Both the position numbers and the translations under genes were made by a program. From Hyphomonadaceae bacterium (GTDB taxonomy: Bacteria; Pseudomonadota; Alphaproteobacteria; Caulobacterales; Aquidulcibacteraceae): a stretch of 10,452 bases of DNA. The stretch's first letter is position 1. Every line of letters begins with the position of its first letter. Location of the stretch: NCBI GenBank assembly GCA_025458365.1, contig JALOSP010000022.1, forward strand, positions 1-10,452, read 5' to 3'. The notes under the pieces are model-generated. The model was not told where the DNA came from. It did not search any database and worked only from the letters and a program-made list of their open reading frames with translations. Of the stretch, positions 1 to 6,908 are shown piece by piece.

Positions 1-78
1 CCGGTCGCGGGCAAAGCCGAAGACCCGGCTCAGCAGGGTGAAAGCGGCCTGGACCAGTGTGTTGCGTGCCAGTGACAT
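1..78 (-). CDS. murJ: Lipid II flippase MurJ (MviN), N-terminal 26 codons only
   Basis: MurJ is an inner-membrane protein of the MOP superfamily that flips the peptidoglycan precursor lipid II to the periplasmic face. Only the first 26 codons are inside the window; the rest lies beyond base 1. The reverse strand reads in frame from ATG at 78-76, beginning MSLARNTLVQAAF and continuing to LLSRVFGFARDR. This is the typical MurJ start: a short polar N-terminus, then the first transmembrane segment with the conserved SR-x-x-G-x-x-RD pattern. A partial Shine-Dalgarno (AGGAC) sits just upstream. The gene begins 26 bases after the glnD stop on the same strand, and glnD-murJ adjacency is common in Alphaproteobacteria. 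Identification rests on 26 residues plus context, so it is good but not certain. Confidence 0.8.
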   Translation of the reverse strand, partial: MSLARNTLVQAAFTLLSRVFGFARDR

Positions 79-104
79 GTGGGTCCTGTCGGGGTCCGGC
101 AGGC

Positions 105-2936
105 CTAGCGCCGCCCGGACGCCCGCGCCTTTGCCAGTTTTCGACGCGCAGCCAAAGTGGGCGGCGCAGGTTCAAGGTCGCCGAGCGCGTTGGCCAGTGC
201 GGTTTGCAGCCCTTCGACAGACTTGGGGTCGGTCAGCTTGCCGCCGCTTGCTGTGCGAACGTAAAACGCATCTTCGGCCCGTTCCCCGACACTCGAGACC
301 ATGGCCGACGTGATTGTCAGCCCGTGCGACTGCAGCTCTCCTGCAATCCGGGCCAGCACCCCAATCCCGTCCCGACAGGATATCTCGATGACTGAATCGC
401 TGGCTGAGGCATCATTGTGGACAGTGACACGCGGCTCGATGGCAAAGGCGGCAAGACGTCGGTTGACGGGTGCCGGACTGCTGACGGTTGTGGCAAGGCC
501 TGCAGGCAAAGTGCGCAAGATCCGGCCCTTCAAATCGTCAAGTGCCCCTGCTGATCGGCCTGCAAGGCTGCCACCGGTGCTGTCCTGCACGGCAAAAACG
601 TCAAAGGCCTGCCCGCTGGCTGAAGTGTGGATCCGCGCATCGACGATGGAGATGCCGTCCTGGGCCAGCAGCATTGCAAGGTCACGCATCAGGCCAGGGC
701 GGTCCGGGCACAGCAACAGGATGTCTGTGGTGCCACGGACCGGATCGTGACGCATGGCCACGCGGGTCGCGTCACCCTCCTGTAGCGCTTTGCGCACTTC
801 CTCGGCATGCCAGTGGTGCTGGCCACTGTCGAAGCCAAGCCAATAGGCATCTTCGATCCCCTCGAACCAGTCGCGGACATGAGGCTCAAGCAACAGATCG
901 GCTCGTGCCCCTGCGGCGCGCTCCGCCAGCAGGCGCCGCACGCTGGCTTCATCGGTGCGTCCGCCGCGCAGGGTTGCCTCGGTGAGCTGGTAGAGATCAC
1001 GCAGCAATTGGGCTTTCCAGTCGTTCCAGACACCGGGGCCGACTGCGCGGATGTCTGCCACCGTCAGAACCAGCAACAAGCGCAGGCGTTCGAGCGTCCC
1101 GACGATCTCGGCAAATCGGGCCACGGTATCCGGGTCACCGAGATCGCGCTTCTGTGCCGTGTCGCTCATCACCAAATGGTGGCCGACCAGCCAGGCAACG
1201 AGATCGGTTTCTTCCTCGTCCAGGTCCAGCCGTTTGCAGACCGCCCTTGCAGCCTTGGCGCCCTCGATCTGCTGGTCGCCTTCACCCTTGCCCACATCAT
1301 GCAGCAGCATGGCCAGGAAGAGTGCGCGGCGGTGAACAATCTTCGGAAACACCGAGGTGCAGATCGGCGCGACCTTGTGCAGCTCGCCATGCTCGATCTG
1401 GCTCAGAGTGGCGATCCCCATCAAGGTGTGCTCGTCCACGGTATAATGGTGATACATGTTGAACTGGGTCTGGCCGACAATCCGCCCGAACTCCGGGACG
1501 AAACGACCCAAGGCGCCGGTTTCATTCATCAGGGACAGCGCCCGGGCCGGATTGTTGGGAGACGCGACAATGTCGAGAAAAACCGCCTGTGCGCCAGCCG
1601 TGCGGCGCAGTCCCCGCAGAGCCAGCCCATGTTCGACCACGAGCGCCAGAGCAGCCGGATCGATGTCCTTGCCCTCGTGATCTGCCACTTTGAACAATTC
1701 CAGCAGTGTCAGAGGGGCGCCAACGGCATCTGCCGGGCTGACGAAACCGACCCGGTTATTGACCGACTGAAACCGCCCATCGCCCAGTTTCCGGATCGAC
1801 TGGCCGCCACTGCTCGAGAGAAGTCGTGCAAGGCTCCAAGGGGTGGCCTTGCGCTGGCCCGCCTCCAGCTTGGCCGAGAGGATCCGGGTGAGCGTGCCCA
1901 CCTGTTTTGAAACAACGAAATAGTGTTTCATGAAGCGCTCGACGGCCGGGTTCCCGGGACGTGTGCCATAGCCCATGCGGCGCGCCATCTCCGGCTGCAG
2001 GTCAAAGGTCAGCTTGTCTTCGGCCCGCCCGGTCAGGAAGTGCAGGTGGCAACGCACGGTCCAGAAGAATTCCGCCGCCTGCAGGAATTGCTGGATTTCC
2101 TTGCGGCTGAATATCCCCTTGGCCACGAATTCGCGCGGCGCATCGACACCATGCAAATACTTTGCAATCCAGAACATCGTGTGCAGATCGCGCAGACCGC
2201 CCTTGCCGTCCTTCACATTCGGCTCGACCATGTAACGGCTTTCGCCGGCGCGGGTGTGCCGCTTTTCACGCTCTTCCAGCTTGGCGGTGATGAATTCGGT
2301 CTCGGTGCCACGGAACAGCTCCTGCCGCAACCGCTGGGACAGTTCCTCAGCGAGCGCGGCATCGCCAACAATCAAGCGGGTCTCGAGCACGGATGTGCGG
2401 ATCGTCATGTCCTCGCGCGCCGCACGCAGACATTCGGCGATCGTGCGCGACGCGTGGCCCACCTTCAGGCCCATGTCCCACAGCATGTAGAGCATGTATT
2501 CGATCACGCTCTCGGCCCAGGGCGCATCGCGGGCCGGGCGGATGAACAGCAAGTCGACATCAGACGAGGGCGCCAGTGCATAGCGCCCGTAACCGCCGGT
2601 CGCACAGACCGCCAGCCGCTCTGCCGTGGTTGGATTGCGCGCCCGGAAAATGTGGGTTGTGGTGAAGTCGTAGAGCGCGCCGATCACCTCGTCCTGCACG
2701 GCGGCCAGCAGGCGCGAGCAGTCCAGACCGCCTGTTCCAGCTTCCAGCCGCTCCTGAGCGATCAGCCGCCCGCGCAGCATGGCGCCCTTCAACAGGTCCA
2801 GCACCCTGCTGCGGGCAGCGGCTTCGTGCCCCATATTGTCCAGAAACGCGCTGGTCAGCCGGACCCTCAAGGCCCGGCCGTCCACCACATCCTCGATTTT
2901 CCAGGGCTTGAGCCGCAGGCGCACCGGCTGGGTCAT
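105..2936 (-). CDS. glnD: Bifunctional PII uridylyltransferase/uridylyl-removing enzyme GlnD
   Basis: GlnD is the cytoplasmic glutamine sensor that uridylylates PII proteins (GlnB/GlnK) when nitrogen is short and removes UMP when glutamine is plentiful, thereby setting glutamine synthetase and Ntr activity. The product has 943 residues, the usual alphaproteobacterial length, with the full domain order. The nucleotidyltransferase domain carries GGYGR at 114-118 and the metal-binding D126-x-D128. The HD hydrolase domain shows MYHHYTVDEHTL at 494-505, LLHDVGKG at 544-551 (H546, D547) and GHH at 585-587. Two C-terminal ACT domains follow: the first near 738-810 (PDRPGLMRDLA), the second near 848-920 (RDGIGVLARIA). 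No catalytic residue looks lost. The start ATG lies 2 bases after the infC stop (TGA-gc-ATG) with only a weak Shine-Dalgarno, so it is probably translated by reinitiation after infC. murJ follows downstream. Confidence 0.97.
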   Translation of the reverse strand: MTQPVRLRLKPWKIEDVVDGRALRVRLTSAFLDNMGHEAAARSRVLDLLKGAMLRGRLIAQERLEAGTGGLDCSRLLAAVQDEVIGALYDFTTTHIFRARNPTTAERLAVCATGGYGRYALAPSSDVDLLFIRPARDAPWAESVIEYMLYMLWDMGLKVGHASRTIAECLRAAREDMTIRTSVLETRLIVGDAALAEELSQRLRQELFRGTETEFITAKLEEREKRHTRAGESRYMVEPNVKDGKGGLRDLHTMFWIAKYLHGVDAPREFVAKGIFSRKEIQQFLQAAEFFWTVRCHLHFLTGRAEDKLTFDLQPEMARRMGYGTRPGNPAVERFMKHYFVVSKQVGTLTRILSAKLEAGQRKATPWSLARLLSSSGGQSIRKLGDGRFQSVNNRVGFVSPADAVGAPLTLLELFKVADHEGKDIDPAALALVVEHGLALRGLRRTAGAQAVFLDIVASPNNPARALSLMNETGALGRFVPEFGRIVGQTQFNMYHHYTVDEHTLMGIATLSQIEHGELHKVAPICTSVFPKIVHRRALFLAMLLHDVGKGEGDQQIEGAKAARAVCKRLDLDEEETDLVAWLVGHHLVMSDTAQKRDLGDPDTVARFAEIVGTLERLRLLLVLTVADIRAVGPGVWNDWKAQLLRDLYQLTEATLRGGRTDEASVRRLLAERAAGARADLLLEPHVRDWFEGIEDAYWLGFDSGQHHWHAEEVRKALQEGDATRVAMRHDPVRGTTDILLLCPDRPGLMRDLAMLLAQDGISIVDARIHTSASGQAFDVFAVQDSTGGSLAGRSAGALDDLKGRILRTLPAGLATTVSSPAPVNRRLAAFAIEPRVTVHNDASASDSVIEISCRDGIGVLARIAGELQSHGLTITSAMVSSVGERAEDAFYVRTASGGKLTDPKSVEGLQTALANALGDLEPAPPTLAARRKLAKARASGRR

Positions 2937-2938
2937 GC

Positions 2939-3472
2939 TCAGCGCGGCGCCATCACCATGGTCATCTGGCGCCCTTCCAGGCGCGGTTCCATCTCGACCT
3001 TGGCAATCCCGTCGAAATCGTCACGCACCCGCACCAGCAATTGCATGCCGAGATGCTGGTGGGCCATTTCGCGGCCACGGAACCGCAAGGTGACCTTCAC
3101 CTTGTCACCTTCTTCGAAGAAGCGGTGCATCGCCCTGGTCTTCACCTCGTAATCATGGGTGTCGATCATCGGGCGCATCTTGATCTCTTTGATCTCGACG
3201 ATCTTCTGGCGCTTGCGCGCCTCGTTCTTCTTCTTCTGCTCCTGGAACTTGAACTTTCCATAGTCCAGGATCTTGCAGACAGGGGGATCGGCGGTCCCGG
3301 CGACCTCGACAAGGTCAAGCCCTGCTTCCGCTGCCATTTCCAGCGCGGTTGCTGTGGGCATCTCACCTTGTTTCTCGCCATTCTCGTCGATCAGCAACAC
3401 ACGCGGCACGCGAATGTCGCCATTGATCCGGGGCCCGTCTTTGGAGGGCGGCGCAGCCATTGGACGTCGTAT
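2939..3472 (-). CDS. infC: Translation initiation factor IF-3, probable AUA start
   Basis: IF3 binds the 30S subunit, prevents premature joining of 50S and rejects wrong initiator tRNA or start codons. The N-domain contains [17 protein letters not shown], the basic linker contains [18 protein letters not shown], and the C-domain contains [20 protein letters not shown] and FRGREM, the IF3 signature. The first ATG is at 3460-3458 (173 residues). I place the start 12 bases upstream at ATA (3472-3470). An AGGAG (3485-3481) lies exactly 8 bases before the ATA but 20 before the ATG, and the added codons read R-R-P, which from memory is a conserved beginning of alphaproteobacterial IF3. No in-frame ATG, GTG or TTG occurs between the ribosome binding site and ATA. 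IF3 genes are known for rare starts (AUU in E. coli) that support autoregulation. That it is infC is near certain; the AUA start is inferred. rpmI-rplT, the common partners, are not next to it. Confidence 0.95.
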   Translation of the reverse strand: MRRPMAAPPSKDGPRINGDIRVPRVLLIDENGEKQGEMPTATALEMAAEAGLDLVEVAGTADPPVCKILDYGKFKFQEQKKKNEARKRQKIVEIKEIKMRPMIDTHDYEVKTRAMHRFFEEGDKVKVTLRFRGREMAHQHLGMQLLVRVRDDFDGIAKVEMEPRLEGRQMTMVMAPR

Positions 3473-3485
3473 TGGGGTCTCTCCT
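3470..3485 (-). promoter_or_regulatory. infC ribosome binding site paired with an ATA initiator
   Basis: Reading the minus strand, AGGAG (3485-3481) is followed by an 8-base spacer and ATA at 3472-3470. The spacing is ideal for ATA and too long (20 bases) for the ATG at 3460. This site decides the start of infC. Confidence 0.65.
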
Positions 3486-3579
3486 GATTTCAGGGCTGAC
3501 GGCTGCGTTTCACACGTTGCAGCGGCCAGCCGGACTGTGTCGAACTGGATTGCGGCAGATACTCAACCCGCCACCTTCC

Positions 3580-3608
3580 ATCATGTCGCGAAACAAGGTT
3601 ACTTTCAA
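3580..3608 (-). promoter_or_regulatory. Candidate sigma-70 type promoter for infC-glnD-murJ
   Basis: On the minus strand, TTGAAA (3608-3603, five of six bases of the -35 consensus) is followed by a 17-base spacer and CATGAT (3585-3580, four of six of the -10 consensus). Transcription would start near 3573, giving an infC leader of about 100 bases. The leader contains CGGCTG and CAGCCG, which could form a 6-bp stem. This is a consensus match by eye only; other promoters may exist. Confidence 0.45.
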
Positions 3609-3668
3609 GGGAACAGACCTGCCAATCACCGCAATCCGGGTGCTATTTGGCGCAGAAGGGGGGCGGGC

Positions 3669-4511
3669 ATGGCCTTGGTGATCGTGATTGGCTCACATGT
3701 GGCGGGGTCTCGGGTCGGCGGCACGGTGGTCTGCCTTGCGCTGGCGCAGTCTCCGTGGGCCATTGACCCGGTGCATGTCCCCACTGTTCTGCTCGGGCGC
3801 CACCCCGGTTGGGGTGATCCCGGCGGCGGCAAGGTGGCGGCTGCAACAATGGCAGGCATGTTGAATGCCATCGAAGCCAACGGATTGTTCGCCCTCGCCG
3901 ATGCGGTCATCACCGACTATTTCGCCGACCGCGAACAGATCGAGGCTGCGGCTGCGGCCATTGACCGGATCAGCGTGCTCAATCCGGCGGCCCATATCCT
4001 GGTCGACCCCGTGATGGGCGATCATGACGCAGGGGGCGCCTATGTCAGTGAAGCGGTGCAGGCTGGCATCGAAGAGCTTCTGGTACCGCGCGCCACCATG
4101 CTGACGCCCAATGTGTGGGAGCTGTCGCGCCTGACCGGGGTGGAGATCACAGGCCGGATTGCCGCTTTCGAACAGGCCCGCGCGCTGGCTGCCCGCATGC
4201 GCCGCGGTCAAGGGGAAGTCCTGGTGACGTCGCTTCCCGCCGTGCCCGGCCTCACCGGCATGGGGCTGGTGGTCGGTGATACCAACGCCAGCGTCCGGCA
4301 TGCGGCGTTTGATGACGTGCCGCGCGGCACAGGCGACGTGACCGCTGCAGCCTATCTGGCCGCCCGGATCGGGGGACGGGCGCCGGCCGAAGCCATGAAC
4401 ACCGCCGCCCGCGTGATCCACAAGATCCTTGCCAATGCCAAGGCATGGGGCGCACAGGAACTGCCCATTGTTGCCAGCAAAGATTGCTGGCAAGACCCTG
4501 CCCATGACTGA
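3669..4511 (+). CDS. pdxY: Pyridoxal kinase, PdxY-like
   Basis: A ribokinase-fold kinase (PfkB/PdxK superfamily) that phosphorylates pyridoxal, and possibly related B6 vitamers, with ATP in the cytoplasm for salvage of pyridoxal phosphate. The 280-residue product is close to the 287 of E. coli PdxY. The N-terminal strand holds IGSHVAGSRVGG, matching the substrate-binding SHV region. DPVMG is at 113-117, and MLTPNVWELSRLTG resembles the family's PN-x-x-E-L segment. The anion-hole and catalytic-base motif GTGD is at 220-223, with D223 as the expected base. The reading frame is open far upstream into infC antisense, but ATG 3669 starts exactly at the first conserved strand and follows a purine-rich AAGGGGGG, so I use it. 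The 3' end overlaps the next gene by 8 bases (ATGACTGA), indicating one operon. PdxY versus PdxK specificity cannot be settled by eye. Confidence 0.88.
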   Translation: MALVIVIGSHVAGSRVGGTVVCLALAQSPWAIDPVHVPTVLLGRHPGWGDPGGGKVAAATMAGMLNAIEANGLFALADAVITDYFADREQIEAAAAAIDRISVLNPAAHILVDPVMGDHDAGGAYVSEAVQAGIEELLVPRATMLTPNVWELSRLTGVEITGRIAAFEQARALAARMRRGQGEVLVTSLPAVPGLTGMGLVVGDTNASVRHAAFDDVPRGTGDVTAAAYLAARIGGRAPAEAMNTAARVIHKILANAKAWGAQELPIVASKDCWQDPAHD

Positions 4512-5661
4512 CCAGATCGCGACAGACGCCATCCTGACCCACAGCTACATCAGTCCCGGCTTCGAGCCTGTGGCCGAAGTGTTCCTGGACAATTTCGCCG
4601 ATGGTGGTGAGATCGGCGCAGGTTTTTGTGCCACGCTGGATGGTGAGGTGGTGATCGAACTCACGGGCGGCCACGCCGACCGTGGCGGGACCCGGCCCTG
4701 GGATACCCGCACTTTGGTGCCCGTCTATTCCACCACCAAGCCGGTGGCGGCCATGATGCTCGCCCGCCTGCAGGATCAGGGCCTGCTGTCCTTCGATGAG
4801 CCGATCGGTCGACTCTGGCCGGAGTTCACCGCCCACGGCAAGGACGTGACCATTGCCCAAGCCCTCTCGCATCAGGCCGGGGTGCCTGGCTTCGTCAATC
4901 CGATTGATCCTGCGCTGTGGCTCGATCCGCCCGCCCTGGCAGCGGCGCTTGCGCAAGAGACCCCGATGTGGCCGCCCGCCACCGCCAGCGGCTATCACCC
5001 GCTCACCTTTGGCTATATCGCCGGTGAACTTTTTGTCCGTGCGACGGGCGTCACTTTGGGCACCCATTTGCGTGAGGCTGTGTGCGGCCCGACGGGAACC
5101 GATTTCTGGATCGGCCTGCCTCTGGCCGAGCATGAGCGTTGCGCCGAGATCAAAAAGCCGCTGGCCGCGCCGGACCTGTCAGCCATCACGCCAGAGCGCC
5201 GGGCCGCCTTCCTGACCAAGTGGGCCGCACCGGATCGCGGCGGGGCTGCCTGGCGCCAGGCCGAACTGCCCGCCGCCAATGGCCACGGCACGGCACGTGC
5301 GGTGGCTCTGCTCTACAGCGTGTTTGCCAATGGCGGCCGGATGGTCAGCGAGACCAGCGGCGTCCCGGTCCAGGTGCTCAGCCCGCAGGCGGTGGCGACA
5401 ATCACCACACCCCAGATCGCCAATGATGACAGGGTGCTGCCGTTCTTCTGCACCTGGGGCGCGGGCATCATGATCAACAGCCACGGCAAATACGGCCCCA
5501 ACCCATCCACCGTCGGCCACAGCGGCTGGGGCGGCAGCTGCGCGCTCGCCGACCCCGACCGCGCCCTGTCCGCCGCCTATGTCATGAACCGCCAGAGCAA
5601 CGCCCTGATCGGTGACCCGAGAGCGAACCGGCTGGTCGCGGCGCTGTATGGGTGTTTGTGA
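4504..5661 (+). CDS. EstB-like serine hydrolase (class C beta-lactamase fold, family VIII esterase type)
   Basis: The 385-residue protein belongs to the serine beta-lactamase-like superfamily, which includes family VIII carboxylesterases, D-aminopeptidases and class C beta-lactamases. The catalytic S-x-x-K motif is S76-T-T-K79 in the phrase VYSTTKPVAAMM. The second motif tyrosine is likely Y164 (ASGYHPLTFGYIAGEL). The third motif appears as H339-S-G-W-G-G near the C-terminus, rather than the K-T-G of true beta-lactamases. That, together with the N-terminal phrase GFEPVAEVF, points to EstB-like esterases. No signal peptide is visible, which argues against periplasmic beta-lactam resistance. 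The start ATG overlaps the pdxY stop by 8 bases, so it is probably translationally coupled to pdxY. The natural substrate is unknown. A longer start at 4429 is open but would sit wholly within pdxY and adds no family sequence. Confidence 0.85.
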   Translation: MTDQIATDAILTHSYISPGFEPVAEVFLDNFADGGEIGAGFCATLDGEVVIELTGGHADRGGTRPWDTRTLVPVYSTTKPVAAMMLARLQDQGLLSFDEPIGRLWPEFTAHGKDVTIAQALSHQAGVPGFVNPIDPALWLDPPALAAALAQETPMWPPATASGYHPLTFGYIAGELFVRATGVTLGTHLREAVCGPTGTDFWIGLPLAEHERCAEIKKPLAAPDLSAITPERRAAFLTKWAAPDRGGAAWRQAELPAANGHGTARAVALLYSVFANGGRMVSETSGVPVQVLSPQAVATITTPQIANDDRVLPFFCTWGAGIMINSHGKYGPNPSTVGHSGWGGSCALADPDRALSAAYVMNRQSNALIGDPRANRLVAALYGCL

Positions 5662-5669
5662 GGGGGGGG

Positions 5670-5723
5670 CGCGTCCAAAGGACCGCGCGCTTCCAGCGCG
5701 CCTGCGCAGTGCAACCGCGCGCT
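5670..5723. repeat. GC-rich hairpin cluster, possible terminator between estB-like gene and tRNA
   Basis: Just after the serine hydrolase stop, three structures lie side by side. GCGCG-TCC pairs with GGAC-CGCGC around an AAA loop (5670-5689, one bulge). GCGCGC-TTCCA-GCGCGC forms a perfect 6-bp hairpin (5685-5701). CTGCGCAG is an 8-bp palindrome (5702-5709). The word CCGCGCGCT occurs twice, at 5683-5691 and 5715-5723. The first two hairpins share bases and cannot both form fully. Neither is followed by a clear T-run, so a role in ending the plus-strand transcript or the opposing tRNA transcript is inferred only. Confidence 0.4.
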
Positions 5724-5754
5724 CCTTTCAACAAAGCATGACCTTGAAGAAAAA

Positions 5755-5839
5755 TGGTGCCCAGAAGAGGACTCGAACCTCCACGCCTCGCGGCGCTGCT
5801 ACCTGAAAGCAGTGCGTCTACCAATTCCGCCATCTGGGC
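5755..5839 (-). tRNA. tRNA-Leu, anticodon CAG
   Basis: The minus strand from 5839 to 5755 folds as a class II tRNA of 85 bases with encoded CCA. The acceptor stem GCCCAGA pairs perfectly with TCTGGGC, followed by discriminator A and CCA. The D-arm contains AATTGGTAGACGC. The anticodon stem CTGCT/AGCAG encloses the loop TTCAGGT, giving anticodon CAG, which reads the CUG codon frequent in this GC-rich DNA. A short variable arm (GCCGCGAGGC) and a T-arm with GGTTCGAGTCC follow. It lies between the serine hydrolase and gluconokinase genes and is transcribed opposite to both. A run of five T residues begins directly after CCA (5754-5750). Confidence 0.97.
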
Positions 5840-5853
5840 AACGGAAGTCGGGG

Positions 5854-5882
5854 CGTTTAGAGGACGCATCGGCGGGCGTCAA
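5854..5882 (-). promoter_or_regulatory. Probable promoter of tRNA-Leu(CAG)
   Basis: On the minus strand, TTGACG (5882-5877) and TAAACG (5859-5854) are separated by exactly 17 bases and lie 14 bases ahead of the mature tRNA 5' end. The stretch right after the -10 is GC-rich (CCCCGAC), like the discriminator of stringently controlled stable-RNA promoters. The -35 is strong (5/6), the -10 weak (3/6). The gluconokinase promoter must lie in or near the same short region on the other strand. Confidence 0.55.
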
Positions 5883-5916
5883 TCAGGCGGGCTGCAAGAC
5901 AGGCGGGCAGGGATGC

Positions 5917-6396
5917 ATGGCAGGTGACGTGAGCGACCGGATTGTGGTGATGGGGGTCTCTGGCGCGGGAAAATCCACGCTGGGTGCGGCACTGGCAGCC
6001 GCGCTCGGCTGGCGGTTTCTCGATGCCGATGATTTCCATTCCGATGCGGCCAAGGCGCGCATCGCCAGCGGCCAGATGCTGGATGAGGCCGAGCGGGACC
6101 GCTGGCTCTCCCGGATCAAACCGGTATTTCACGGGCCGCATGGCCCGGCAGTGCTGGCCTGTTCGGCGCTGAAGGACCGGCATCGCACCAGCCTGCTGCC
6201 GCATCGTCTGGTGCATATCGCCATTGACGAGGCCCTGGCGCTGGAGCGGCTGGCCAGCCGCGCCGGGCACTTTGCCGGGCCGTCGCTGGCGCCATCCCAA
6301 TTTGCCACACTGGAAGCGCCAGACCATGCGATCACCGTGCAGGCCCATTGGCCGACGCCAGAGCAGGTGGCCTGGGTGCTCGCGCGGCTGGATTGA
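5917..6396 (+). CDS. gntK: Gluconokinase, GntK-type
   Basis: This small P-loop kinase phosphorylates D-gluconate to 6-phosphogluconate, feeding the pentose phosphate or Entner-Doudoroff routes. It has 159 residues, slightly short of the 175 of E. coli GntK. Walker A is GVSGAGKST at 13-21. DADDFHS matches the family substrate-binding DDFH segment and is followed by the SGQMLDEAERDRWL region (family G-x-P-L-x-D-x-D-R-x-x-W-L). CSALKDRHR matches the family CSALK-x-x-YR motif. GHFAGPSLAPSQFATLEAP matches the conserved GHF-to-LE-x-P block. ATG 5917 follows a CAGGG; an in-frame GTG at 5929 is an alternative start. The frame stays open upstream across the tRNA on the other strand, which is not coding. 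No gluconate transporter or gnt regulator is next to it. It converges on the DUF1178 gene with an 8-base gap. Confidence 0.93.
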   Translation: MAGDVSDRIVVMGVSGAGKSTLGAALAAALGWRFLDADDFHSDAAKARIASGQMLDEAERDRWLSRIKPVFHGPHGPAVLACSALKDRHRTSLLPHRLVHIAIDEALALERLASRAGHFAGPSLAPSQFATLEAPDHAITVQAHWPTPEQVAWVLARLD

Positions 6397-6404
6397 GCTG
6401 CGTT

Positions 6405-6887
6405 TCAGTTGAGGGTTTTCGGCTTGGCCGGCACCGCCAGCTTTGGCAGCGGCAGCACGGGCACGCCGTCTTCGATCAGGTCGCGGGCCTCGGTGGCTGT
6501 GGCTGTGCCGATGATCGGGCGCGGGTCGGTATCGCCCTCATGCATGGCGCGCGCCTCGCGGGCGAACGTGTCACCGACATCATCGTGAGTGGCCGCGATG
6601 TGCTTGCGCCAGCCTTCAAAGAAGGTGCGGACCTTCTCCGGCAGCACCAGTCCGTCCGGCCCCTCAGACAGGGTCATGGGCATGGTGGTCTGGGCCACAG
6701 GCTCAGCGTCCTTCTGCTTGCGCGTGCCTTGCACTGCAGGGGCCATGACCGCCCGCTCCGCCTGGTTCGAGCCACAGATGGGGCACTCCACCAGCTTGCG
6801 CGCCACCTGATCGTCGAACGAGGCCGACGAGGCAAACCACGCATCCCACTCATGGGACTGGTCGCAGCGGACGCGGTAGCGGATCAT
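6405..6887 (-). CDS. DUF1178 family protein with zinc-ribbon-like N-terminus
   Basis: A 160-residue soluble protein of the DUF1178 family, found mainly in Alpha- and Betaproteobacteria, with no established function. The conserved N-terminal half is clear: MIRYRVRCDQSHEWDAWF, then FDDQVARKLVECPICGSNQ, then AVMAPAV. C8 and H12 with C35 and C38 could form a metal-binding knuckle pair; metal binding is inferred. The C-terminal half contains EKVRTFFEGWRKHIAATHDD and VGDTFAREARAMHEGDTDP, then a segment with RDLIEDGVPVLPLP, all typical of the family. It lies 21 bases behind the glutaredoxin gene on the same strand, so the two are probably cotranscribed. From memory, many Alphaproteobacteria have a carbon-nitrogen hydrolase gene between these two; here it is absent. 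Confidence 0.9.
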   Translation of the reverse strand: MIRYRVRCDQSHEWDAWFASSASFDDQVARKLVECPICGSNQAERAVMAPAVQGTRKQKDAEPVAQTTMPMTLSEGPDGLVLPEKVRTFFEGWRKHIAATHDDVGDTFAREARAMHEGDTDPRPIIGTATATEARDLIEDGVPVLPLPKLAVPAKPKTLN

Positions 6888-6908
6888 GTGGCGGGGCGGA
6901 CTGTCAGG

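Noticed and set aside
807..3152. Long plus-strand open frames (367 and 409 codons) opposite glnD and infC
   Set aside because: They are antisense to a complete glnD with all domains intact. Their translations are rich in Gln, His, Arg and Ala without any family pattern, as expected for shadow frames in GC-rich DNA.
3273..3668. Upstream extension of the pyridoxal kinase frame
   Set aside because: It runs antisense into infC and adds sequence unlike any kinase N-terminus; ATG 3669 begins at the first conserved strand and has a purine-rich site before it.
4504..5661. True beta-lactamase (antibiotic resistance) reading of the serine hydrolase
   Set aside because: No signal peptide, and the third motif is H-S-G rather than K-T-G; EstB-like esterase similarity is stronger.
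5812..5916. Upstream extension of the gluconokinase frame
   Set aside because: It overlaps the tRNA-Leu gene and its promoter; the Walker A motif is at the usual distance from ATG 5917.
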